Translations under genes and position numbers: made by a program | The notes under the pieces: model-generated | Seen by the model: only the letters and a program-made list of their open reading frames with translations | Databases searched by the model: none | What the model was told of the DNA's origin: nothing | In this document: positions 45,992 through 56,085 of the stretch, piece by piece | Layout of the letters: every line of letters begins with the position of its first letter | How positions within the stretch are numbered: position 1 is the first letter of the stretch | NCBI GenBank assembly: GCA_020853815.1 | Contig: JADYYE010000075.1 | Span: 1 to 64,000 of the forward strand | Source of the DNA: Phycisphaerales bacterium | GTDB lineage: Bacteria; Planctomycetota; Phycisphaerae; Phycisphaerales; UBA1924 | Direction of reading: 5' to 3' | Length of the DNA: 64,000 bases

Positions 45992-47008
45992 ATGGGTGAA
46001 CCAGAACACAAGCAGGCGCCGAGCCAGGACTCGCACGACCTGGCGATCATGCTGGACCCGGTGCTGCACGCGGCGTGCGACGGTCAATTGAGCGAGATCG
46101 AGTGGTTCAAGTCGGCGTGGCAGCACGGCGGGGCGGCGACGGGGTTCGCGGAGTGGAAGTTCCCCGATGGAACGACGACCGGCGTGCTGGTGAAGCTGCC
46201 CATCGGGCCGAACGAATATCGCTGGACGACGCTGCTGGGGTTGTGCAGCGCGGAGCAGTTCTCCGCGAGCCACGAATTGCCCACGCCTCGGATGCTGGCG
46301 GGAGGGACGGAGCTCGGCGGGTATGACCTGGCGTGGTTCGTGATCGAGCGATTCCCGGGTTCGCCGGTGACGCCGGAGTTTTCCAAGCCGGACGGGTCGC
46401 GGGCGGTCGAGGAGTTGATCGACGCGGCGGTGGAGTTTCACCGGCGCGCCGGCGAGATCCGCCCCGTCGATGAAAAGCCCCGGCCGCACGACTGGGAGAC
46501 GCTGCTTCACAAGGCGCGCGAGAACTCCAAGCACCACGGCCTGACCGACGAGCAGCGCTGGAACGAGGCCGTCAAAAAGGTGCAGCACCGCCTCGACTGG
46601 CTGCTGGCCAAGTGGGACGGGCGGCGGATCCACACCTGGTGCCACGGCGACCTGCACCCGGGCAACGCGATGCGCCGCGCGGGCGATTCGCCGGCACGAC
46701 GCGGCTGCACGCTGCTCGACCTGGCGCTCGTTCACCCCGGACACTGGGTCGAGGACGCGCTGTACCTGGAGCGCTTGTACTGGGGCAAGGTCGATCTGCT
46801 CCACGGCGTGAAGCCCGTGTCGCACATGGCCAAGCTCCGACGCGAGCGCGGCCTGCCCTGCGATGACAACTACACGGAGCTGGCGATGGTGCGGCGCGTG
46901 CTCATGGCGGCGTGCGTGCCCGCGTTCGTGGAGCACGAGGGACACCCGAAGTACACGCACGCGGCGCTGGAGTTGCTGGAAAAGACCATGCCGCAGCTGG
47001 GGCACTGA
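45992..47008 (+). CDS. Aminoglycoside phosphotransferase-like (APH) family protein
   Basis: A 338-residue kinase-like protein of the APH/choline kinase superfamily. The Brenner-type catalytic motif is HTWCHGDLHPGNAM (HGDxHxxN), followed by LLDLALVHPGHWVEDALYL, where LDLA takes the place of the usual IDxD, so the second Mg ligand position is altered. The N-terminal lobe includes TGVLVKLPIG with a conserved Lys. Substrate unknown; resistance is not implied. ATG 45992 was chosen (MGEPEHKQ); in-frame starts at 45884 and 45920 are possible and would add up to 36 residues. Confidence 0.8.
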   Translation: MGEPEHKQAPSQDSHDLAIMLDPVLHAACDGQLSEIEWFKSAWQHGGAATGFAEWKFPDGTTTGVLVKLPIGPNEYRWTTLLGLCSAEQFSASHELPTPRMLAGGTELGGYDLAWFVIERFPGSPVTPEFSKPDGSRAVEELIDAAVEFHRRAGEIRPVDEKPRPHDWETLLHKARENSKHHGLTDEQRWNEAVKKVQHRLDWLLAKWDGRRIHTWCHGDLHPGNAMRRAGDSPARRGCTLLDLALVHPGHWVEDALYLERLYWGKVDLLHGVKPVSHMAKLRRERGLPCDDNYTELAMVRRVLMAACVPAFVEHEGHPKYTHAALELLEKTMPQLGH

Positions 47009-47078
47009 TCCGCGCTCACATCAGAATCCAGCATCGCACGTTCACTCACTCGCTCCGCCCCTCCGTCTCTTCCATCCG

Positions 47079-48986
47079 TCACGCCGCCCTGCCCGCCATC
47101 GTGTTGAACCGCCTCGCAATCAATCCCAGCACCCCCAGCGTCGCTAGCACATACCCCCCGCCCGTCACCAGCCCCGCGACCAGCACCCACGCCATGACCC
47201 CGATGCTCCCGCCCGGCCCGAGCGTGAAGTGGAACCCCGACTGTCCCCAGCCCCCCCCCGTCGCAAACCCGTCCATGTTCGATCCCGCCATGAACACCGG
47301 GTTGATCGACAGCACCCCCTGCATGATCGCCTCGCCCGCCCCGTCCAGCCGCAACCGCTCGAACAGCATCATCGACACGCCCGCCAGCGCCGGCAACCCG
47401 CCCCACAGACCCATCGCCAGCACCAGGTTGAACACCGCCGCCGTCGTCGGACGACGGAACTTCATGCTCAACCCCAGCCCCGTCGCCGACAGAAACGCCA
47501 CCGACGGCATCAGAATCACCCAGTGCATCACCACGCCCATCGGACTCAGATCACCCGCCAGCACCGAGTGCATCTGCTGAAGCAGCACCACGCACGGCAC
47601 AAAGAACTGCCGCTTCACGCCCCCCACGAACTTGCCCATCACGATCGACCGCGCCGAAAGACCCGTCGTCAGCAGCACATCCCACGTCCGCGCCTCGCGC
47701 TCGCCGTTCACGCTCCCCGCGCTCCCCGCCGTCGCGAGCACCAGCGACAGGATCGATCCCATCACCGTCGTCCCCATCGTGGCGCCCCGCGTGTTGCTCT
47801 CGCCCCAGTTGGCGATCACCAGGAAGCACGCCGCGGCCAGCAGGGAGAACACGAGCCAGAATGCCCGCCGGAACATCTTCTGCCGTAGCTCGCGCCACAT
47901 CACCGGGTGCGCGCCCACCTCCCGCGATTCAGCTCGCTTCTTGGCCCCGGCCTTGCCGCCCTTCCCCTCCTCCTTCGCCTTCCCCGATTCCTCCGCCGCC
48001 GTCGCACCCTGCCCCTCTCGTCGCAGCAGCGCCCGCACCCGCGCCGTCGCCAACATCAAGACCACCGCCCCCAGCCCCGTGGTCACCAGCGCGTTGCCGA
48101 TCCAGATCGTCCGCGCCGGCAGCATCCCCCCCGGGCCGCCGCCCACCAGGTCCCCGATCAGGATCGCCGCCGTCGCCGGGCTCGACATCATGAACGGCAC
48201 GCTCAGCGGCATCTGCACGCCCAGGCTGATCAACTTCCCCGCCGCCAGCGACGGCAAACCGTTCAACGCCAGCGCCGCCATCATCGCCAGCGTCGACGCC
48301 GTCAGCCCCCGCTTCGCGCCCGTCGAAAAGAACACCGCCAGCGACGCCCCCAGAAACGCCATCGCAAACGACACCACCAGCCCCGCGAACACAAATTCCG
48401 CCGGCACGCCGCCGAACACACGCACCGCCAGCACCAAGGGCAGCGGGATCAACGCCAGGATCGAAAGCTGCGAGAACGCGCTCAGCAGCTTCCCCATCAC
48501 GATCTGCCATGGCGTCAGCGGCGTGGTCAATAGCGCCGACAGCGTCCCCGCCCGCTTCTCATCGCACAACGAAGGCCCCAAGAGAATCGGCCCCGCCAGC
48601 GACATCCCAACCAACTGCACCAGAAACACCGTGACGCTCACCGCCGGCGCCAGCCCCTGCAACTCCTGCAAGCGCATCGCCGCGCCGCTCGATGAAATCG
48701 AGCTCCCGAACGACCACCCCATCATGGCGATGAACACCATTCCCGTGATGAACGCCAGCAGAATCGCCGTCACGCCCCGCGTCAGGTACGTGAAGTACCG
48801 CCGCCCCTGGACCCGCATCTCTTTCTGCACGATCGCGCCGGGCCAAAGGTTCACGGGCCGCAGCAGCGCCGCGATCCGCTTCGCGCCCGAGCGCGCCGCC
48901 GCGCCCGAAACCGCCGCCGCGCCGCCCGCGTTTCGCGTGCCGCCTGCCGCGTCCGCCCCGGGGTTGTTCGCGGGCCGCTCGCTCAC
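47079..48986 (-). CDS. ABC transporter permease
   Basis: A 635-residue membrane protein with about twelve helices in two ABC-2-type halves joined by a charged linker (KAKEEGKGGKAGAKKR, near residue 345). Each half has the pattern MRxLRQ...EREARTWDVLL / EKRAGTLSALLTTPLT at the cytoplasmic side, followed by several helices. It overlaps the ATPase gene by 4 bp (GTGA). ATPase plus duplicated permease suggests an exporter for an envelope component or a gliding-type ABC; no substrate is evident. It is the last gene in the minus-strand run. Confidence 0.9.
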   Translation of the reverse strand: MSERPANNPGADAAGGTRNAGGAAAVSGAAARSGAKRIAALLRPVNLWPGAIVQKEMRVQGRRYFTYLTRGVTAILLAFITGMVFIAMMGWSFGSSISSSGAAMRLQELQGLAPAVSVTVFLVQLVGMSLAGPILLGPSLCDEKRAGTLSALLTTPLTPWQIVMGKLLSAFSQLSILALIPLPLVLAVRVFGGVPAEFVFAGLVVSFAMAFLGASLAVFFSTGAKRGLTASTLAMMAALALNGLPSLAAGKLISLGVQMPLSVPFMMSSPATAAILIGDLVGGGPGGMLPARTIWIGNALVTTGLGAVVLMLATARVRALLRREGQGATAAEESGKAKEEGKGGKAGAKKRAESREVGAHPVMWRELRQKMFRRAFWLVFSLLAAACFLVIANWGESNTRGATMGTTVMGSILSLVLATAGSAGSVNGEREARTWDVLLTTGLSARSIVMGKFVGGVKRQFFVPCVVLLQQMHSVLAGDLSPMGVVMHWVILMPSVAFLSATGLGLSMKFRRPTTAAVFNLVLAMGLWGGLPALAGVSMMLFERLRLDGAGEAIMQGVLSINPVFMAGSNMDGFATGGGWGQSGFHFTLGPGGSIGVMAWVLVAGLVTGGGYVLATLGVLGLIARRFNTMAGRAA

Positions 48987-49939
48987 TGCAGCGCCCCCGT
49001 CGTCAGTTTCAGGAACGCGTCCTCGAGCTTCACACCCTCGGGCGTGAAGCTGCCGACCTTCGCCCCCGCCGCCAGCAGCAGCTCCAGCAGGAAATGGTGC
49101 CCGTGCTTTCCGGGCTTCAGTTCGACGACCAGCGTCGCCGAGGGCGACTCTCCTCCCCCGTGCTCCACATCCACCTTCGCGATCCGCTCATCGCGCTTCA
49201 GCGACTCCGCCACCTCCGCCGGCGTGCGCCCGCCGGGCTCCAGCGCGATCGTGATCCGCTCGCCCGCGCGCACCCGCGAGTACGCATCCTGGATGGACCC
49301 CGCGTAGAGCAGCCGCCCCCGCTCGATGATGCCGATGCTCGTCGACATCTCCGCCAGCTCGCTCAGGATGTGCGAGCTCACCATCAGCGACTTGCCCATC
49401 CGCGCCAGCTCGGTCAACAGCTCGCGCATCTCGATCCGGGCCCGCGGATCAAGCCCGCTCGCCGGCTCGTCCAGCAGCAGCACCTTGGGCTCGTGGATCA
49501 GCACCCGCGCCACGCCCAGGCGCTGCTGCATGCCCCGCGACAGGCTGTCCACCATCGCGTGCCGCTTGGCGCCAAGGTCCGTCAGCTCCAGCACGCTGTC
49601 GATCACGCTCTTCCGCTTCTTGCGCTCGATCTGGAACGCCGCCGCGAAGAACTGCAGGTACTCGTCGACCGTAAGATCGTCGTACACCCCCAGGAAATCC
49701 GGCATGTAGCCGATGGCGCGCCGGATGAGGTCGCCGTCGGTGCGGATGTCATGCCCCGCGACCCGCGCGCTCCCCGAGTCCGGCGACAGGAGGCACGCCA
49801 GGATCTTCATCGTCGTGCTCTTGCCCGCGCCGTTGGGCCCGATGAATCCGAACACCTCGCCCGGGCCGATTTCCAGCGTCAGGTTTTCCAGCGCCACCAG
49901 CGAGCCGAACCGCTTTGTCAATCCCCGCGCTTCAATCAT
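48983..49939 (-). CDS. ABC transporter ATP-binding protein
   Basis: A 318-residue ATPase: Walker A GPNGAGKST (near residues 33-41), Q-loop region YMPDFLGVYDDLTV, signature LSRGMQQRLGVARVL, Walker B VLLLDEPASGLDP and the H-loop SSHILSELAEM. The C-terminal 100 residues form a DUF4162-like or CcmA/NatA-type accessory domain. It pairs with the permease downstream through a 4-bp overlap. ATG 49939 is preceded by repeats rather than by another gene. It belongs to the long envelope-related run that contains MoxR and DUF58 genes. Confidence 0.93.
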   Translation of the reverse strand: MIEARGLTKRFGSLVALENLTLEIGPGEVFGFIGPNGAGKSTTMKILACLLSPDSGSARVAGHDIRTDGDLIRRAIGYMPDFLGVYDDLTVDEYLQFFAAAFQIERKKRKSVIDSVLELTDLGAKRHAMVDSLSRGMQQRLGVARVLIHEPKVLLLDEPASGLDPRARIEMRELLTELARMGKSLMVSSHILSELAEMSTSIGIIERGRLLYAGSIQDAYSRVRAGERITIALEPGGRTPAEVAESLKRDERIAKVDVEHGGGESPSATLVVELKPGKHGHHFLLELLLAAGAKVGSFTPEGVKLEDAFLKLTTGALQ

Positions 49940-50247
49940 CGATCGCCTTCACTTCCGCGTGCTCGCCCGCTTCACCCGGTCCCGATTCCCCATTCCCCAT
50001 TCCCGTCTTCTCTGTGTCCCCTCTGTGCTTCTGAGCCTCTGTGGTGAATGGTCGCGAAGGACTTTCGAGTGCCGCCTTTTCTCTCCTCGCTCCCGCTTTC
50101 CACGCCCGCGCTCCGTCTCTTCCTCTCGACCACCCGACCACCCGACCACGTCTTCCACTCCGCCACTCCGCCACTCCGCCACTCCGTCTCTTCCTCTCTT
50201 CTTCCCTCGTGCCCAGTGCCTCGTGCCCAGTGCCTATTGCCCAGTGC
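49940..50247 (-). repeat. Mixed tandem repeats between two operon genes
   Basis: Read on the minus strand after the stop at 50248: heptamers (ggcactg, ggcaata) for about 60 bp, four gtggcgga octamers (50155-50185), gtggtcgg units (50130-50150), then cacagagg-like units (50010-50045) and gggaatg heptamers. No gene is supported here. All units are G-rich on the sense strand of the operon. Confidence 0.8.
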
Positions 50248-52638
50248 CTATTGCCCAGTGCCTTCCGCTTTCCCCTTCTCCACCGGCGCCGCGTCCGCCG
50301 TCCACGTCACATCCCGCGCCTCGCGCCGCCTGCTCTCCGGCACTTCAAGCGTCGCGCGCACGATCCGCGTCAGCGTTCCCTTCTCCTCGATCCCCGCGTT
50401 GAGCCCCGTCGGCAGCCCCTTGATCCAAAGGTGAACCCGCGCCCACCGCCCGCTCGCCAGCCGCGCCTCCTGCGCCAACTCCGCCCGCATCGACATCCCT
50501 AGTGACTCCGCCGGCGCCTGCCCGTTCATCATCCCGCCCGCGGTCCGCATCGTCTCCAGGGCCTGCCGCTCGAACGCCCCCAGCGTCTTTCCCGGCACCG
50601 ACCGGGCCCGCCACGCATCCCCCTCGCGCGCAAAGATCAGGTCGTACACCTCCGCGCCGATCTCAAGCCGCCCCGCCGCGATCGTCGCCCCTTGCTCAAC
50701 CTCCACGCTCACCCGCGGCACCTGCCCCTCAAACTCCAGCGCCACCCGCGGCTCCGCCGCCGGCGTCATCCCCTTCATCGCCCGGAACGTCCACTGCGGC
50801 TGCTCCATCTCCAGCGCCACGCACCCCGCCGAGGGATCGCCCGGCGACTCCCGCAGTTCCAGCGCCGGGAGCAACAGCCCGTGCGAACCGCCCCGCACGT
50901 AGTACCCGTTCGACGCCGACACCCCGCGATACCACCCCTCGCGCGACAGCCCCTCCAGCGAAATCCCCGCGCGCTGTTGCACAAAGCTCGCCACCACATC
51001 CGTCGCGATCGCGCTCCCCGCGCCGTCCCGCGGCCCGCGTCCGTCCACCACCTGCCAGCGCGACACCGCCGAGTCCCCGCCGCGGATCACCGTCGGAACC
51101 ACCGCCGCCACCACGCCCGCCACGCCGATCCACCCGAGCGCCGTCGCCCAGCCGAGGTGCCTCTTGCGCAGCGCGCCCAGCCACAGGTAATCGCCGATGC
51201 CCAGCACCAACCCCAAAGCCCCCATGCTCCCGGCGATCACCAGGAACGAGATCGGGTTGACCGTGTGCGAGCGGCTCAACTCGTCCAGTACCGCCGCAAT
51301 ACCGATCCGCGTGGGAAGATCACCCCCCGACGCGTTGAACTGGTAGTCGTACATCCAGTAGTTCTCGTTGGTCCGCGTGAACGAACCGCGCCGCCACGTC
51401 TCCACCGCGCCCCGCAACGCATCACGCCACAATCGTCGCGTCACCCGCGGGTCCGCCACCGTCCCCACACGCTCCGGCTCCACGCCCACGATCGTCACGA
51501 AACCGAACCCGACCGGCCCCTCGGCCAGCAATCCCTTCTCCCCGCCCACGCTCCAGCGCACCCGCCACCCCTCGCGCTCGCCCCGCGCCCGCAGCGCGAT
51601 CGCCCGCGCACTCACGTCCTCACCAGCCTCCGCGATCAAGAGCGACGGGTCGCGCCGCAGCGCCAGCTCACGCATCGTCCCCAGCATCGTGCGCAGCTCC
51701 GGCGGCGTCTTGACCTTTGCCGCCTCGCCGACCTCGACGAAATCAAACTCCTCGCCCTCGGGAAGCCAGCTCCGCCACGCGCTCCCGCCCGTGCCCACCA
51801 CCAGCACCAGCTTGCCGCCCGACGCCGTCCAGCGCCGCACCGCCTCGACCACCCGCGGATCGATCGGCCCCAGCGTCTCCGACGCGATCACCAGCGCTTC
51901 CAATCCCTCGTAGGCACCGACATTCCGGGGCATGTCCTCGCCCGCCGTCACCGCCGCCGCCAGCTTGGGCCACCAATCCGCGTCGTCCACCACCATCTCG
52001 CCCGGCACGCGCGGCTTGGACAGCGCCGCCGTTGTTTGCATCGCCCCCGATAGCGAGTGCCGCCCGACCGACATCACATACGCGTAGTCCGAGTCCACCG
52101 CGCCAAAGAGCTTCTGCTGATCGCGGTCGGGATACTCCGCCAGCCTCGTCTCCAGCACCCGCCCGGCGTTCCCGTCGATCAGCGTCACCTTGATCTCGGG
52201 CATCGAGCGCGGCAGGCACACCACCGCGTCGACCGGCGTCACCACGCCCGGCGTCGCCGCCGCCGGCACCATCACCCGCGCCGCCTGGGTGTTGTCCTGC
52301 GCATACTCCAGCACCATCACGCCGGAAAAGCCCTTCTCGCTCGACAGCCACACCCGCATCGGCGCATACCGATCGCCCGGCGCCCTCGCCCCCGATCGAT
52401 CGCCGCCGCCCGACGCCCCGGCCAGCCCCTCGCCGCCATAGCCGACCTCGGCCCGCACGATCTCAACCCGCGGCCGCTTCCGCGCCGGGGCATCCGCGCC
52501 GCTGCCGCTCTGGGCCAGCGTCACGCCGCCAGGACTTCCGATCGAGTCCAGCGCGGGAGTGCCTTGCGCACGCAACCACCCCGCGCTCGCGAGCACGATC
52601 GCCGTCGCCATCCACGCTCGCACGCGCCCGATTCTCAT
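50248..52638 (-). CDS. Large membrane-anchored protein in the MoxR/DUF58 operon
   Basis: A 796-residue protein with signal peptide (ARMATAIVLASAGWLRAQ-like, residues 10-27), a long beta-rich periplasmic part, and two membrane helices at about residues 505-560 (FLVIAGSMGALGLVLGIG and IGVAGVVAAVVPTV). VVEAVRRWTASGGKLVLVVG (about 255-280) looks like a glutamine-amidotransferase-like fold without its catalytic Cys. I do not recognise a named family, but such proteins accompany BatA-type vWA genes. ATG 52638 was chosen over a TTG 9 bp upstream. Repeats separate it from both neighbours. Confidence 0.82.
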   Translation of the reverse strand: MRIGRVRAWMATAIVLASAGWLRAQGTPALDSIGSPGGVTLAQSGSGADAPARKRPRVEIVRAEVGYGGEGLAGASGGGDRSGARAPGDRYAPMRVWLSSEKGFSGVMVLEYAQDNTQAARVMVPAAATPGVVTPVDAVVCLPRSMPEIKVTLIDGNAGRVLETRLAEYPDRDQQKLFGAVDSDYAYVMSVGRHSLSGAMQTTAALSKPRVPGEMVVDDADWWPKLAAAVTAGEDMPRNVGAYEGLEALVIASETLGPIDPRVVEAVRRWTASGGKLVLVVGTGGSAWRSWLPEGEEFDFVEVGEAAKVKTPPELRTMLGTMRELALRRDPSLLIAEAGEDVSARAIALRARGEREGWRVRWSVGGEKGLLAEGPVGFGFVTIVGVEPERVGTVADPRVTRRLWRDALRGAVETWRRGSFTRTNENYWMYDYQFNASGGDLPTRIGIAAVLDELSRSHTVNPISFLVIAGSMGALGLVLGIGDYLWLGALRKRHLGWATALGWIGVAGVVAAVVPTVIRGGDSAVSRWQVVDGRGPRDGAGSAIATDVVASFVQQRAGISLEGLSREGWYRGVSASNGYYVRGGSHGLLLPALELRESPGDPSAGCVALEMEQPQWTFRAMKGMTPAAEPRVALEFEGQVPRVSVEVEQGATIAAGRLEIGAEVYDLIFAREGDAWRARSVPGKTLGAFERQALETMRTAGGMMNGQAPAESLGMSMRAELAQEARLASGRWARVHLWIKGLPTGLNAGIEEKGTLTRIVRATLEVPESRRREARDVTWTADAAPVEKGKAEGTGQ

Positions 52639-52946
52639 TCGCTTCAATCACGTTCCCGATGCCACGCGCCCCAACCCGTGGACCGATCTCACGCCTGAGC
52701 ACGCCGTCTCACGCGGCTCCTCACTCCCCGCCCGCGCCCGTCACACACGCCCCCGCATGATTCGGCTTTCCAGCCGCGGCCTTCCACTTCGCCACTTCGC
52801 CACTTCGCCACTTCGCCACTCTGTCCCTATGCCTCCTCTCTCTTCTCTTCTCGCTTCGTGACTCCGTGACTCCGTGACTTCTCTCTTCCCTAGTGCCCAG
52901 TGCCTAATGCCTAGTGCCTCTACCCACTCTTCCCACCCTACTCCCC
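52639..52946 (-). repeat. Octamer and heptamer arrays between two operon genes
   Basis: On the sense (minus) strand after the stop at 52947: heptamers (ggcacta, ggcatta) at about 52893-52920, three gtcacgga octamers at about 52857-52881, and four gtggcgaa octamers at about 52785-52817. The last unit equals that after dut. Upstream of 52780 lies the promoter-proximal DNA of the next gene; no gene is seen. Confidence 0.8.
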
Positions 52947-55127
52947 CTACACATGCACCTTCCGGTTGTACACGAACCACTCCAGCATCACGACCGCCAG
53001 CGCGCCCAGCAGGAGCCACGGCCACATTTTCCGCGTTCCCTTCGTCGCCAGCGCGTCCTGCGCCGCCACCGGCCGCGACGCAAGCTCCAGCGTCTCCGCC
53101 GATGCCGCGTCCGACTCGCGCGAATCAAGCAGGTTCGCCGCGAAGAATCGCTCGTTCCGCCCGTCGCGCCGCGAATCCGTCGGCCCCGCGCTCCCCGCCC
53201 ACGACACGCGATAGAACCCCGTCGCGCGGATCGGCCCGAACACCACGCGCCCGTCCGCCGCCGCCTCCAGCCTGCTCGATTCCCCCGCCGGCGACTCGAT
53301 CGTCACGCCGCTCGCCCCCGTCGGCAAGCGATCGCTCAGGATCGATCCCGCCTGCACCATCTGCGACTGCCCGATCACGCCCCCCGACGATCCACCCACA
53401 TACCCCACCGCCTGGGCCGTGAACACGATGAACCCGACGTCGAACGGCCAGTTGCTCTCCATCAAATCCCAAGGCACGATCACCGCCCGCCAGTCCGCCC
53501 CCCGCGCCTCAACGATCGAAGCGCCGCTCGTCGTCGACGCCAGCACCACCGCGCTCACGTCCGCCCCCGCCCCGCCCGCCTGCGGCTTCACGATCTCCAC
53601 CGCGCGATTCTTCCCGATGATCAAGGGATCGAGATTCACGCTCCGCATCACCGGGTGCGCACGGTCCCAGTCCACGATCTGCGTCGCGCCGCCCACGCCC
53701 TTGTCCACCACCCCCGCGCCCGGCGGCACCGCGTTGAAAACCACGTACCGCCCCGGTGGCAGGCTCCCGTCGCCGTCCGGCGCGGGCGTCCAGCCGTCCA
53801 GCACGAACACGTCGTATTCCCCGCCGCGCCCCTCTGCCAGCACCTTCTGGAATTGCTCGGGTGACATCACGTCGTGCCGCGACAAGGGCAGTCCGTCCAG
53901 CGCCGCCGACAGGAACAGATTGCCGCGCACCGACACGATCGCCACCGCCAGCCTCTTGGCCGGCGGCACGACCAGGTACGCCGCGTCGTCCGTCGGCAGC
54001 ACGTCCGCCGTCGCCGACAGCGCCCGATTCCCCGCGCTGTCATCATCCAGCCCGCGAAGACGCACGCTCACCAGCGCGCCCTCCACACGCTCCATCGGGA
54101 AGACCACGCCGCCCGTCGATGGCGTGAAAATCGGCGTCGGCGGCTTGGATTCGCCTTCCGTCGCGCCGGCCCCGTCCGCCCCCTTGTCCGTGTTGCTCGT
54201 CTCCGGCATCACGCTCGTCGCGGGCGGCATCGTCACCGACTTCACGCCCGCCACCGCGCCGTCGATCGTCAGCTCCACATCCACCGCACGCGGCCCGCGC
54301 ATCGTCGACTGGAGCCCCACGAAGATCGAGAGCTGGCTCGGATTGTCAAACGCCCGCTCCGCGCGCACGTTGGCGATCGCCACGTTCCCGCTCTCGGGCC
54401 CGCCCACGCGATGGAACATGAACGTGTCGCTGGCGCCAGGCTGCGTCTCCAGCGCGTCGGGCATCTTGCCGTCGCCGAACAGGTGCAGCACCGAGCCCGG
54501 CCCGCTCACCAGCCCCCGGTTCTCCACCACCACCGGCTTGCTGTGCGCCGTCGCAAGACGCATCGCCTCCGACAGCCGCGTCGGGCCGTCCGTCGCCGCG
54601 ATCGACCGGATGGCGGCCTTGAGCAGCGACTTGTCGCTCGTGAACTGCTGGCGAACCTCCGCCGTCGAGTCGAACGCGATCACCATCGCCTGGTCCGCCG
54701 ACTCCTTCTGGAACACGCCCGGCTCGCGCAGCGTCTCGACCAGCTCCTCGGCCTGCTTCTTGGCGATCTCCAGCCGCGTCGCGGGGCTCGTCGTCTTCTG
54801 CGGATCGCCGTCGATCGCGTTCATGCTCGCCGAACGATCGATCAGGATGATGTGCCGATCGCCCTTGGTCGTGTCGCCCGAAAGCTGCGGCTGCCCGACG
54901 GCCGCGATCGCCGCCGCCAGCGCGAGCAGCTGCAGGATCAGCAGAATGTTCCGGCGCAGCTTCTGGAACGGCGCGTTGGCCTGGATGTCCTGGATCGCCT
55001 TCTTCCACAGGAGCGTCGTCGAGACCTCCATGTCGCGCCGACGCAGCTTCAGGAAATACAGGATCACCAGCGACGGCACGGCCACGGCCGCGGCGATCCC
55101 GGCGATGAGGGGAGTGAGCCAGGTCAT
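52947..55127 (-). CDS. BatA-like protein with von Willebrand factor A domain
   Basis: A 726-residue membrane protein. It starts with the BatA helix and motif PSLVILYFLKLRRRDMEVST, then a second helix, then a vWA domain with MIDAS-like DRSASMNAIDG (DxSxS, near residue 98) and the later TDGPTRLSEAM. A long beta-rich and GATase-like part (PLSRHDVMSPEQFQKVLAEG) follows, ending in a C-terminal helix WPWLLLGALAVVMLEWFVYN. ATG 55127 overlaps the DUF58 stop by 4 bp. Together with MoxR and DUF58 proteins it probably assembles an envelope complex. Confidence 0.9.
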   Translation of the reverse strand: MTWLTPLIAGIAAAVAVPSLVILYFLKLRRRDMEVSTTLLWKKAIQDIQANAPFQKLRRNILLILQLLALAAAIAAVGQPQLSGDTTKGDRHIILIDRSASMNAIDGDPQKTTSPATRLEIAKKQAEELVETLREPGVFQKESADQAMVIAFDSTAEVRQQFTSDKSLLKAAIRSIAATDGPTRLSEAMRLATAHSKPVVVENRGLVSGPGSVLHLFGDGKMPDALETQPGASDTFMFHRVGGPESGNVAIANVRAERAFDNPSQLSIFVGLQSTMRGPRAVDVELTIDGAVAGVKSVTMPPATSVMPETSNTDKGADGAGATEGESKPPTPIFTPSTGGVVFPMERVEGALVSVRLRGLDDDSAGNRALSATADVLPTDDAAYLVVPPAKRLAVAIVSVRGNLFLSAALDGLPLSRHDVMSPEQFQKVLAEGRGGEYDVFVLDGWTPAPDGDGSLPPGRYVVFNAVPPGAGVVDKGVGGATQIVDWDRAHPVMRSVNLDPLIIGKNRAVEIVKPQAGGAGADVSAVVLASTTSGASIVEARGADWRAVIVPWDLMESNWPFDVGFIVFTAQAVGYVGGSSGGVIGQSQMVQAGSILSDRLPTGASGVTIESPAGESSRLEAAADGRVVFGPIRATGFYRVSWAGSAGPTDSRRDGRNERFFAANLLDSRESDAASAETLELASRPVAAQDALATKGTRKMWPWLLLGALAVVMLEWFVYNRKVHV

Positions 55128-56083
55128 CGCACAACTCCTCTCTTGCGCAGGTAGTCCAGCAAAAGAGAGTCGATCGGCGTATCGCTCTTCACCGTGATCA
55201 GCGACATGTCGCGCCGGGCGCAGAACGTCCGCAGCTCCTCGCAATACGCCGCCAGGTTCGCCTTGTACCGCTTGAGCAGCGGCGCCGAGATCGTCACCTC
55301 CGCCAGGTCGCCGTCCTCCACGTCCTTCAGGCGCAGGTCGCCGGTGATCGGCGGATCGACCTCCTGCGGCGAGAGCACCTGCACGCAGAAGACGTCGTAC
55401 CCGTGACCCACCAGCATCCGCAGCCCCGCCTCGTAGCCGTCCTTGAAGAAGAAGTCCGAGAAGATCACCATTACGCCCTTGCCGCGGCGCGTCAGCGCGA
55501 TGCGCTCCGCGGCATCACGGAACGTGATCGGGCCCGCCGGCGCCAGCGAGCAGATGAACCGCGAGAGATCGTGCGTGCGCCGGCGCCCGCGCAGGTCGCG
55601 CACCTGGCGCACCTCGCCCGGCTCGACCTCGATCGTGCCCGCGCTCTCCGCCGACACCGTCGTCCCGCCCATCGACGTCGCCGCCACGCGGTTGAGGTTG
55701 ACCAGGCCCACGTACCCCAGAGCCATGGCGGCCTTCTGCATGAACAGGAACTTGCTGGGCTCGCCGCAGTCCGACGAGCTCGACGCGTCGATCACCACAT
55801 GCAGCGACAGGTCCTCCTCCTCGAGGAACAGCTTCAGGAAGAGGCGATCGAGGCGCCCGAAGATGTTCCAGTCGATGTGGCGGATGTCGTCGCCGGTCAC
55901 GTAGGGGCGATGGTCCGCGAACTCGACCGACTGCCCGCGCTTCTTGCTCCGGCGCTCGCCCTTGAGCTTGCCGGCGAAGATCTTCTTGCTGGCGATGTCC
56001 AGCCCGCCGATCCGGGAGATCAGGTCGGACCCGAGCAGGTCCTCGAGGGCTTTGGGGCGCGTGATGGTCTGGGTGCGCTGCAT
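55124..56083 (-). CDS. DUF58 domain-containing protein
   Basis: A 319-residue DUF58 protein with the family hallmark RPYVTGDDIRHIDWNIFGR (residues about 59-77) and a vWA-like core (LHVVIDASSSSDC with a DxSxS-type site, near residue 95; VMVIFSDFFFKDGY near 205). It is a usual partner of MoxR ATPases and BatA-type vWA proteins. No membrane helix is present, so it is likely cytosolic or peripheral. The ATG lies 2 bp after the lipoprotein stop, and its own stop overlaps the BatA-like start by 4 bp. Confidence 0.93.
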   Translation of the reverse strand: MQRTQTITRPKALEDLLGSDLISRIGGLDIASKKIFAGKLKGERRSKKRGQSVEFADHRPYVTGDDIRHIDWNIFGRLDRLFLKLFLEEEDLSLHVVIDASSSSDCGEPSKFLFMQKAAMALGYVGLVNLNRVAATSMGGTTVSAESAGTIEVEPGEVRQVRDLRGRRRTHDLSRFICSLAPAGPITFRDAAERIALTRRGKGVMVIFSDFFFKDGYEAGLRMLVGHGYDVFCVQVLSPQEVDPPITGDLRLKDVEDGDLAEVTISAPLLKRYKANLAAYCEELRTFCARRDMSLITVKSDTPIDSLLLDYLRKRGVVR

Positions 56084-56085
56084 GG

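Noticed and set aside
45992-47008. Considered as an aminoglycoside resistance gene
   Set aside because: Only the general APH fold motifs are present, the LDLA block departs from the usual IDxD, and the context is chromosomal housekeeping; resistance cannot be claimed.
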